A stretch of DNA of 8,439 nucleotides. It comes from Deltaproteobacteria bacterium. GTDB taxonomy: Bacteria > Desulfobacterota > Desulfobacteria > Desulfobacterales > SURF-15. Under the pieces are notes generated by a model. The model had not been told where the DNA came from. It ran no database searches and saw only the letters and a program-made list of their open reading frames with translations. Position 1 is the stretch's first letter. Every line of letters begins with the position of its first letter. Below are positions 1-5,245 of this stretch, piece after piece. The translations under genes were made by a program, and so were the position numbers. The stretch spans positions 1 to 8,439 of the forward strand of contig JAHEHB010000233.1 of the NCBI GenBank assembly GCA_024644775.1, given 5' to 3'.

Positions 1-460
1 AATTCAGACGCTCGGCAAAACTGGGCACCACGTCGATAGCCACGCGTTCCACCTTGCCGCTGTGGCAGTGGGCAGTCACCAGAATCAGACCGGCCGGTGT
101 ATCCAGGGTCACCCGGGTCGCGGGTTCGCACATCGGCAGCATCCCGGTTTCCAGCAAGGCCGTGGTCACGCATATGGTATTGGACCCCGACAGGGCGTGG
201 CAGCCGTCGGGCTGCATCACGATGAACCCGGCGTCCGACTCCGGCCGGACGGGCGGCAGCAGCAGGTTGGCCGACATCTGGGCGTTTCCGCGGGGTTCGT
301 ACAATACGAAGCGGCGTATCGTGTCGTCCGTCTCGTTCAAATAGCGCATCTTGTCCAGCATGGTCTCACCGGGTACGTCGATCACCCCACCGGTGATCAC
401 GCGCCCAACCTCGCCTTCGGCATGAACCCCATAAACCGTCATCGTTTTCGACCATTGCAT
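1..460 (-). CDS. Proline racemase superfamily enzyme (hydroxyproline epimerase / 3-hydroxyproline dehydratase-like), partial
   Basis: The gene runs off the left edge, so only the first 153 residues are present (the family is usually about 310-350). The reverse-strand protein begins MQWSKTMTVYGVHAEGEVG and carries family hallmarks: HAEGEVG near residue 13, YEPRGNAQM near 54, PPVRPESDAGFIVM near 69, and LSGSNTIC at 90-97. In proline racemase the first catalytic base is the Cys of MCGHGTIG; here the aligned residue is Ser91. This Ser type is known among hydroxyproline 2-epimerases and trans-3-hydroxy-L-proline dehydratases; the second catalytic Cys would lie beyond the edge. The ATG at 460 follows a GGAGG about 9 nt upstream. 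It lies 43 bp downstream of the SDR gene on the same strand, so the two are probably cotranscribed. Family assignment is firm; the substrate is not. Confidence 0.88.
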   Translation of the reverse strand, partial: MQWSKTMTVYGVHAEGEVGRVITGGVIDVPGETMLDKMRYLNETDDTIRRFVLYEPRGNAQMSANLLLPPVRPESDAGFIVMQPDGCHALSGSNTICVTTALLETGMLPMCEPATRVTLDTPAGLILVTAHCHSGKVERVAIDVVPSFAERLN

Positions 461-503
461 CGATTCTGTCCTCCACCTTGATCAGCCAGTGACCCCCATC
501 ACA

Positions 504-1259
504 CTATAACAGCAGGCTGCCGCCGTTGAAATCGATGGTCGCGCCCGTGATGTAACGTGCTTGCTCGGAGGCCAGGAACAGCACCAGGTCGGCCTCCTCC
601 CTCGGGTCGGCAAACCGGCCTAGCGGGATCTGCGACAACCAGTGGTTCAGTTTTTTTTCGCTGGCCTCTTCGCGGATCATCGGTGTTTCCACCAGCCCGG
701 GACACACCGAATTAACGTTGATGCCATACTGTCCGTACTCCCGGGCCGTGTGGCGCGTTAGTCCCAGCACACCCGTTTTGGACACCGTGTAATGGGCGCC
801 ACCTAGTTCGCTGGTGCTGCGCCCGGCCGAAGAAGAAATATTGACGATTTTGCCGTAGCCTTTTTCACGCATGATGGGCAGTACGGCCCGCGAGAAAAGG
901 AAGATACCTTTCAGATTTACATTGATGATCAGGTCCCATTCCTCTTCCGGGATGGTCTCCATGGGAGTCGTGGTCCGGAGCACACCCGCATTGTTCACCA
1001 GTACGTCGACGGTGCCGAAGGTTTCTACCGCACAGTCCACCACCTGCTGGACAGCCGCCGCGTCGCGCACGTCACAGCTCTGTGCCAGGGCCCGTCCGCC
1101 GCCGCTCTCCACCTCGGCAGCATTGGCTTCGACCTGCTCACGTGCCACATCCACGAAAACCACCGCAGCCTCTTCGGCTGCAAAGGCCAATCCACAGGTT
1201 TTACCCATTCCACGACCGGCCCCCGTAACGATGACGATCTTGTCGGTAAAACGCTGCAC
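504..1259 (-). CDS. SDR-family NAD(P)-dependent oxidoreductase (FabG-like)
   Basis: A complete 251-residue classical short-chain dehydrogenase/reductase, the normal length for the family. Visible motifs are the cofactor-binding TGAGRGMG at 12-19, Asp37 at the end of beta-2 (favours NAD(H) over NADP(H)), NNAG at 89-92, Asn115, catalytic Ser143, the YxxxK pair Tyr157/Lys161, and PG at 187-188. It interconverts an alcohol and a ketone; the substrate cannot be read from sequence, and FabG itself is less likely because the gene is not in a fatty-acid cluster. The start is GTG at 1259 (7 nt after AGGAG at 1267-1271); the stop is TAG at 504. It is the first gene of a minus-strand unit with the racemase-family gene and has a good upstream promoter. 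Both genes are visibly more G+C-rich than the rest of the window. Confidence 0.93.
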   Translation of the reverse strand: MQRFTDKIVIVTGAGRGMGKTCGLAFAAEEAAVVFVDVAREQVEANAAEVESGGGRALAQSCDVRDAAAVQQVVDCAVETFGTVDVLVNNAGVLRTTTPMETIPEEEWDLIINVNLKGIFLFSRAVLPIMREKGYGKIVNISSSAGRSTSELGGAHYTVSKTGVLGLTRHTAREYGQYGINVNSVCPGLVETPMIREEASEKKLNHWLSQIPLGRFADPREEADLVLFLASEQARYITGATIDFNGGSLLL

Positions 1260-1396
1260 CCTCCAACTCCTCTCTCTTTATAGTAAAAAATCAGTGGTTC
1301 TGCGGTATCGGGTATCCTCGGAATCGAGCGCCAAGTGCGTGCGTCATACCTATCCTGCGGCGTTTGAAGGATAAGAAACTGCTTTCGCACAGATAA

Positions 1397-1425
1397 CATA
1401 TAGAGATAAGGTGGTTGTTTGTCAA
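1397..1425 (-). promoter_or_regulatory. Probable sigma70 promoter of the SDR/racemase operon
   Basis: On the reverse strand a perfect -35 box TTGACA (1420-1425) is followed, after a 17-bp spacer, by TATATG (1397-1402), which matches the -10 consensus at four of six positions. Transcription would start near 1390 and leave a leader of roughly 130 nt before the GTG start at 1259. The leader contains a 6-bp inverted repeat, TATCCT/AGGATA (1351-1356 and 1368-1373), and a tandem GATACC-C-GATACC just further in. Either could be a regulator site, but neither is diagnostic. Confidence 0.6.
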
Positions 1426-1770
1426 GAAAAGAACGCCGCTACATGTTGTACGGGCTGAAATTAGGATTTGGGCTGTATTCAAAAGCGGCCGCCATCAGAA
1501 TCGAAATGCGACATGGTGAGTGAGAAATGGATCATCCATCGGGTTTAAAAAGATTGTGATTTAAATCCCAAACACCCAGGAAATCGCAAACATTACTTGA
1601 ACGTTATAGATTTGAACTCAATTGATTAGCATTCAATCTTCTCGTTTTTTTATTGACATTGAAACTAACACGGATACCCTAGTACTCGATCTTATTGATC
1701 GGGTCGGACCCAGTGGGAGTTTTATGAAAACCGAACATACCTTATTAATATGGCTATTTACTGAATAAAA

Positions 1771-1775
1771 GGAGG
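1771..1775 (+). promoter_or_regulatory. Shine-Dalgarno GGAGG of the arylsulfotransferase-like gene
   Basis: AAAAGGAGG ends 5 nt before the ATG at 1781. This is the best ribosome-binding site in the window and fixes the start of the downstream gene. Confidence 0.85.
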
Positions 1776-1780
1776 TCGAT

Positions 1781-2989
1781 ATGATCATCAAGCGGAGAAC
1801 AGAAGAGTGTGTAACGGTTCATGACCCGTCAAAGGCATATGGAGGATACACATTATTTGCTCAACACGCTTCAACTGACGTGTGGCTTATCGACATGAGT
1901 GGTCGAATTGTCCACCGATGGAAAATGGAATCCCCATTGGGGGGAGATAAGCGAATTTTACCAAACGGAAATCTTATGCGTATTAACAAAACCTTTAATG
2001 AACCTTCCGCATCTATGGGTAGCGTTGGAGAAAGGCTCCTAGAAGTAGATTGGGTAGGTAATGTGGTATGGGAGCACAATCATCCCACCATGCATCATGA
2101 TTTCTATCGGTTCGAGAATGGAAACACACTGCTCAACATTCATGTTCGAATCCCCCCCGATATAGTAAAAGAGGTTAAGGGGGGGATCCCGGGATCTCGG
2201 CCCGATGGGGAAATTTGGGGAAATGGTTTTCAGGAAATAACCCCCGATGGAAAAGTGGTGTGGGAATGGATCGGACATGAACATTTAGATCCAAATATCG
2301 ATGTTTTTTGCCCTTTATGTCCGCTTACCATTTGGGGATATATTAACGGTGTAAATGTATTCCCAAACGGCGATATTGTTGCCAGCGTTCGTCATCTTAA
2401 CATCATCATGATCATCGATAGAAAGACGGGAGACATCAAATGGAGATGGGGAAGCCATATCCTGGGGCATCCTCATAACCCGACGGTCTTGCAGAATGGA
2501 AATATTCTGCTTTTTGACAACGGATTCCATAGACCACTGGCCAAAGAATATATGTCTAGCCATTCCATGGATGCCTACTCCCAGGTCCTTGAAGTAAACC
2601 CGACGAGCAATGAAATCGAGTGGTGTTATCAGGATGAAAATAAGATGAGTTTCTTCTCCGCGATCTGCTCGAGCGCCGAGCGTCTGCCAAATGGAAATAC
2701 ACTGATCTGTGAGTCCACAAAAGGACGAATCTTTGAGGTGACGCCGCAGAAGGAAATTGTTTGGGAATTTTTGAGTCCATTCTATACCCAAAAAGAAAGA
2801 TTGGGCGTGACAAATTATATTTTCAAAGCCCACCGGTATGGATATAGTTATACAGGTCTACAAGGAAAAGATCTGGATCCCGACAAGTTTGAGTTTGTGT
2901 TGAAAGAGAAAAATGAAACTTTCGATACGCCAAAAAAGCTTTCAGCCGAAGAGGAAGCCAAACGGCGATTGGCTGCTCTAGGGTATTGA
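1781..2989 (+). CDS. Arylsulfotransferase (ASST)-like beta-propeller protein, cytoplasmic
   Basis: A complete 402-residue protein. Six repeats of a Trp/His-containing strand (GRIVHRW 41, GNVVWEH 93, GKVVWEW 157, GDIKWRW 217, NEIEWCY 277, KEIVWEF 324) alternate with an asparagine-glycine turn (LPNGNLM 60, ENGNTLL 112, FPNGDIV 194, LQNGNILLFDNG 237, LPNGNTLI 302). This is the pattern of the six-bladed ASST propeller (Pfam Arylsulfotran families). The GYTLF...WLIDMSGRIVH opening is also typical. ASST enzymes move sulfate between phenolic compounds through a catalytic histidine; candidates here are His105/106, His230 and His232. Canonical ASSTs are periplasmic, but no signal peptide or membrane segment is visible, so this one should act in the cytoplasm. 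The last ~35 residues are charged and outside the propeller. No co-directional neighbour follows. Fold confident; sulfotransferase activity uncertain. Confidence 0.85.
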   Translation: MIIKRRTEECVTVHDPSKAYGGYTLFAQHASTDVWLIDMSGRIVHRWKMESPLGGDKRILPNGNLMRINKTFNEPSASMGSVGERLLEVDWVGNVVWEHNHPTMHHDFYRFENGNTLLNIHVRIPPDIVKEVKGGIPGSRPDGEIWGNGFQEITPDGKVVWEWIGHEHLDPNIDVFCPLCPLTIWGYINGVNVFPNGDIVASVRHLNIIMIIDRKTGDIKWRWGSHILGHPHNPTVLQNGNILLFDNGFHRPLAKEYMSSHSMDAYSQVLEVNPTSNEIEWCYQDENKMSFFSAICSSAERLPNGNTLICESTKGRIFEVTPQKEIVWEFLSPFYTQKERLGVTNYIFKAHRYGYSYTGLQGKDLDPDKFEFVLKEKNETFDTPKKLSAEEEAKRRLAALGY

Positions 2990-3276
2990 TTCAAAAGGTC
3001 ATTCTTCTCTGAATTGCATTTATCTTGTTGACTAGTGAAAACGATAACGGTTCCGGGGATAATATGAAGAATGGAGCAAAAAAGGAAATTCTCGATTATT
3101 TGTCTTTGGCACGGGAGAGCCCTATTGTACAGTACAAACACTCGCCAAATCGAGTAAAGATAAGATTTCCTCCAGACTTCAGATGTTGGGTTACTAGCAA
3201 CCCCCTGCAATTCGATTGGCAAGCCCCCGCCAGCTGCCACCACAGTCACTTTCTTTAATCCGAGGATTCCACCACA
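2990..3276. other. Non-coding stretch between the ASST-like gene and the PAS remnant
   Basis: No recognisable gene, RNA or convincing terminator. A reverse-strand frame stays open through here as a continuation of the PAS fragment, but after residue text ANELFS its translation (CGGILGLKKVTVV onward) no longer resembles PAS. The plus-strand frame 3025-3258 is likewise unrecognised. A near-palindrome GGGTTACTAGCAACCC (3188-3203, one mismatched pair) is the only structure noted. Confidence 0.5.
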
Positions 3277-3492
3277 GGAGAATAGTTCATTCGCTGAATA
3301 ACCGGTAATTTCTGTCATTTTGGGGTTGACAAACTTGAGCCTCCCATCCTGTGACACAGCGATACCTTCGGTTGCGGTCTCAACAACTGGGCGGCATTTT
3401 TCTTGAGACGCCTGTAGATCCTTTTCAGTTATTCTCCGTTTCTCTATTTCCCGTTTCAGTTGCTCGTTTGATTTCAGCAACTCGGCTGTACG
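3277..3492 (-). pseudogene. Fragment of a PAS-domain sensor protein (likely histidine kinase), truncated at both ends
   Basis: Translated from the reverse strand, 72 codons read RTAELLKSNEQLKREIEKRR, then a coiled-coil linker and the first half of a PAS domain ending in TEITGYSANELFS. The linker wording (ERTAELLKSNEQL...) and the PAS wording (VETATEGIAVSQDGRLKFVNPKMTEITGYS) are those found inside multi-domain sensor histidine kinases. The input domain before it and the rest of PAS plus the kinase core after it are absent. No start codon or ribosome-binding site belongs to it. It begins immediately after the stop codon of the PHP gene and in the same frame. It is best read as a remnant left by deletion or recombination, not as a functional gene. 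Confidence 0.75.
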
Positions 3493-4131
3493 TTATGTTA
3501 GATCTAACAGGCACCCCTTACAATTCCCACGCTTTATCTCCTTAATCAATTCTTCCATTGATTGAACGGCGTGGTTGAATTCCGTGTACGCCTTTGCGAC
3601 GCGGGTTTTGGTATGACAATCGCTTCCGCCGACAGACGGTAAATGTCTCTTCTTAGCTGCCATCAAAGCTTGGGTGTTCTCTTGCTGCGAGTTTAATCCA
3701 TTATGGGTTTCAATGGCGTCCAGTCCCTCTAACGATAAAACAGCGGTTCCAAAAGAATCGTGCCCCCTGAACGGATGCGCAGCAATACAAATACCACCGA
3801 GTTTATGAACGTTTGTCATAACCTTTTCAACATCCAGGTACTGGTTCCGGGACCACACATTCCAAGCGTCATCCCGCAGACCGTATACCAAAAGATGCCC
3901 AGAGGTGGTTGAAATCTCCATCCCCCTAAACACATAAAAATCCTTTGGTACCTTTAATGTCTCAACAGGTAACGACGCTGAAACGGAGTGGTGCTCTGTG
4001 AAACAGACACCATCTAACCCTTTTGAAACGGCTTCCTCTATGATATCCTGAGGCTCTAAATAAGTATCGTAAGAGTATTTACTATGGCAATGAAGATCGA
4101 TTTTCATGAAAAAGCTATGTATAACAGACAT
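3493..4131 (-). CDS. PHP-domain metal-dependent phosphoesterase
   Basis: A complete protein of 212 residues, or 204 if it starts at the internal ATG at 4107. The four PHP motifs are in order: DLHCHS (13-17; His14, His16), FTEHH (44-48), GMEIS (70-74; Glu72), and the later ligands AHPF (His119), ETHNG (His143) and SDCH (Asp171, His173). PHP proteins bind two or three metal ions and hydrolyse phosphoesters, for example of nucleotides or phosphorylated sugars; the substrate here is unknown. Family members almost always begin 'M-x-I-D-L-H-x-H', which favours 4107, but neither ATG has a good Shine-Dalgarno sequence, so the longer form is listed. The gene is single, on the minus strand, with a sensor-kinase remnant directly after its TAA stop and no obvious terminator. 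Confidence 0.88.
   Translation of the reverse strand: MSVIHSFFMKIDLHCHSKYSYDTYLEPQDIIEEAVSKGLDGVCFTEHHSVSASLPVETLKVPKDFYVFRGMEISTTSGHLLVYGLRDDAWNVWSRNQYLDVEKVMTNVHKLGGICIAAHPFRGHDSFGTAVLSLEGLDAIETHNGLNSQQENTQALMAAKKRHLPSVGGSDCHTKTRVAKAYTEFNHAVQSMEELIKEIKRGNCKGCLLDLT
3496..3509. repeat. 14-bp perfect palindrome at the PHP/PAS junction
   Basis: TGTTAGATCTAACA is its own reverse complement. It covers the last codons of the PHP gene (Leu-Asp-Leu-Thr) and ends one base before the TAA stop (3493-3495), with the PAS remnant beginning just beyond. It lacks a T-run, so it is not a standard terminator. It may be a protein-binding site, mark a recombination joint, or be chance. Confidence 0.5.
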
Positions 4132-4278
4132 CTTTAGAAATCAACGGCTGCTGCAAACTGTGAGGATTAAAAAACGTATTGACCCCCATATGCTGGGGTG
4201 TTACTTAAACCTAAATTGAACTCAATGTATGTCACATTACGTAAAGTTTGGTGGTATTCTGATTTATTGACGTGATTC

Positions 4279-4437
4279 ATGGATATTGTAAGAGAATTGG
4301 CAGGTGCATCTCCGGTTCCAGCCGGGGGGGCGGCAGCTGCATACACACTGTGTTTGACGATCAGCCTAATTTATAAAACCGTTTTATTTGAACTTAACAG
4401 TGACCGCATCACATCCAAATTGGAAAAAACATGTTGA
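4279..4437 (+). pseudogene. Truncated cyclodeaminase/cyclohydrolase (FTCD-C/FchA-like) fragment
   Basis: A 52-codon frame starting at ATG 4279 reads DIVRELAGASPVPAGGAAAA then YTLCLTISLIYKTVLFELN. The string LAGASPVPAGGAAAA matches the N-terminal signature of the formiminotransferase-cyclodeaminase / methenyl-THF cyclohydrolase family (L-A-x-x-S-P-x-P-G-G-G-x-x-A-A) that builds the folate-binding helix bundle. The family runs to about 180-210 residues; this frame stops at TGA 4435-4437. The same frame then continues open for 25 codons (QSKKRDNYLVRLHELHKEIS...) to TAA at 4513-4515, so a nonsense mutation plus 3' deletion is likely. No good ribosome-binding site precedes it. The match rests on a short motif read by eye. 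Confidence 0.5.
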
Positions 4438-4451
4438 CAGTCAAAAAAGAG

Positions 4452-4463
4452 AGATAATTATCT
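4452..4463. repeat. 12-bp palindrome AGATAATTATCT upstream of the DUF2080/GNAT pair
   Basis: A perfect A+T-rich palindrome located 13 bp after a TTGACA box. Its place between a possible -35 element and the small DNA-binding-like gene makes it a candidate operator for autoregulation, but palindromes of this length also occur by chance in A+T-rich DNA. Confidence 0.3.
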
Positions 4464-4579
4464 GGTACGGTTACATGAGCTTCATAAAGAGATATCGGAT
4501 AAACTGGCTGTATAAAAAAGAACCTAGCAGAGTGGACATCTGAGATTTTAATTTCTGATGAATTGAAGAGGATAGCAAG

Positions 4580-4768
4580 GTGCCGACCGATAAAAAAACC
4601 AGAAAAAACAAAAGCCCTGAGGCTGAGACCGATACAAACAAGGTAAAGTTTGAAATTTACGGGGAAGAAATGATTGAAAAAAAGGTGAAGCTGAGTGGAA
4701 ACAGCGGCCGTGTTTACCTCCCTCCCAACTGGGTGGGCCATAATGTAAAAATTATTCGAATTGACTAA
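4580..4768 (+). CDS. DUF2080-like small protein (AbrB-like beta-hairpin)
   Basis: A 62-residue protein. The first ~20 residues are charged and probably disordered. Residues 21-62 form one compact unit, FEIYGEEMIEKKVKLSG then NSGRVYLPPNWVGHNVKIIRID, matching the DUF2080 family of small 'transposon-encoded' or transposase-associated proteins, widespread in archaea and also found in anaerobic bacteria. The GNSGRVYLPPNWVG segment resembles the swapped-hairpin GNS-x-x-V-x-I-P stretch of AbrB/SpoVT transition regulators and antitoxins, so DNA binding is plausible but not shown. The start is GTG at 4580 with a GAGGA about 8 nt upstream. It sits 29 bp before the GNAT gene on the same strand and is surely cotranscribed. 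No transposase is nearby despite the family's name. Confidence 0.75.
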   Translation: MPTDKKTRKNKSPEAETDTNKVKFEIYGEEMIEKKVKLSGNSGRVYLPPNWVGHNVKIIRID

Positions 4769-4797
4769 CGCATAAACTCAGTGCAAGGAGCCTGTCT

Positions 4798-5232
4798 GTG
4801 GAGAATATTCTGATACGAAAATTAACAATAAACGACGTGGATGATATCAGTAGAATATACGCGGCAATTACGCAAAAACCGATTGATATGGGTTTGAAGC
4901 GAATCGTCGAAGAACAGTCTCCCCGGGAGGAAAATGCATGCTATGTGGCAGAGCTTGAGGGAAAGGTTGTCGGGTATATGATCAGTTACATTCTTTCGGG
5001 AGGGTTTGGACTAAAAAAAAGCGCGTGGATCGCACAGCTTGGCGTCGATACCAAATACATGGGCCAAGGAATTGGAGATCGATTGGCCCGTGAAATATTC
5101 AAATTCTATAAAAAAACCGGAATCGAAAACGTTTACACGTCCGTTCGATGGGACTCCACCGATTTGTTATCTTTCTTCAAAACCCTCGGTTTTGACAGAA
5201 GCAATTTTATCAATTTGAGAAAAAAATTGTAA
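4798..5232 (+). CDS. GNAT-family N-acetyltransferase
   Basis: A complete 144-residue GNAT protein, average length for a single-domain member. It has the N-terminal IRKLTINDVDDISRIY strand-helix, the central VAELEGKVVGYMIS strand pair (about 50-64), motif A IAQLGVDTKYMGQGIGDRL (78-95, acetyl-CoA pyrophosphate loop G-x-G at 91-93, with Met88 where Arg or Gln is usual), and the C-terminal LLSFFKTLGFDRS (about 123-135). It should transfer an acyl group from acyl-CoA to an amine, perhaps a protein lysine; the substrate is unknown. The start is GTG at 4798 with AAGGAG 7 nt upstream. It is the second gene of a pair with the DUF2080-like gene and ends 13 bp from the convergent oxidoreductase gene. 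Confidence 0.92.
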   Translation: MENILIRKLTINDVDDISRIYAAITQKPIDMGLKRIVEEQSPREENACYVAELEGKVVGYMISYILSGGFGLKKSAWIAQLGVDTKYMGQGIGDRLAREIFKFYKKTGIENVYTSVRWDSTDLLSFFKTLGFDRSNFINLRKKL

Positions 5233-5233
5233 A

Positions 5234-5245
5234 ATTTTCGAAAAT
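5234..5245. terminator. Weak palindrome in a convergent gene junction
   Basis: ATTTTCGAAAAT is a perfect 12-bp palindrome filling the 13-bp gap between the stops of the GNAT gene (plus) and the oxidoreductase gene (minus). It could act for both directions, but the stem is A/T-rich and no real loop or U-run beyond it is present, so termination activity is doubtful. Confidence 0.3.

Larger units (their letters stand above)
1260..1780. other. Divergent intergenic region (521 bp)
   Basis: This spacer separates the minus-strand SDR operon from the plus-strand arylsulfotransferase-like gene. The left part holds the leader and promoter described separately. In the right part a perfect TTGACA stands at 1653-1658 on the plus strand, but no convincing -10 box lies 16-18 bp downstream (best is TACCCT at 1675-1680), so it is a weak promoter candidate. 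A 13-bp palindrome ATGGATCATCCAT (1527-1539) could be an operator. G+C content falls visibly between the left and right ends. I saw no gene here; the 63-codon open frame at 1291-1482 (minus) has no recognisable protein features. Confidence 0.6.
4132..4579. other. Intergenic region between the PHP gene and the DUF2080/GNAT pair
   Basis: Apart from the cyclodeaminase fragment it holds no gene. On the plus strand, weak promoter candidates for the downstream pair are TTGACC at 4179-4184 (overlapping the small inverted repeat ACCCC/GGGGT, about 4182-4199) and a perfect TTGACA at 4434-4439. Neither has a convincing -10 box at normal spacing. A 12-bp perfect palindrome AGATAATTATCT lies at 4452-4463, about 115 bp before the DUF2080 start, where an operator could sit. 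Confidence 0.45.

Noticed and set aside
1..5. AATTC at the window start as a cloning junction (EcoRI)
   Set aside because: Window edges are arbitrary, and the reading frame of the racemase gene runs cleanly to the edge; nothing else supports a vector joint.
62..481. Plus-strand open frame of 139 codons
   Set aside because: It lies opposite the racemase-family gene, shows no protein motif, and is Gly/His/Arg-rich as expected for the antisense of a G+C-rich gene.
1025..1399. Minus-strand 124-codon frame overlapping the SDR start
   Set aside because: It is an out-of-frame shadow of the SDR gene and lacks recognisable domains.
2315..2833. Minus-strand 172-codon frame inside the ASST-like gene
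   Set aside because: It is antisense to a well-supported propeller gene, with no motif and no ribosome-binding site.
3100..3125. TGGCAC at about 3108 as a sigma54 promoter
   Set aside because: The required GC of the -12 element is not at the right spacing, and no gene follows suitably.
2848..3276. Continuation of the PAS open frame as a real protein end
   Set aside because: After ANELFS the sequence no longer looks like PAS, and the frame runs antisense into the end of the ASST-like gene.
4435..4437. TGA in the cyclodeaminase stub as a selenocysteine codon
   Set aside because: The family has no selenocysteine at this place, the frame ends again 25 codons later, and I saw no clear SECIS hairpin after it.
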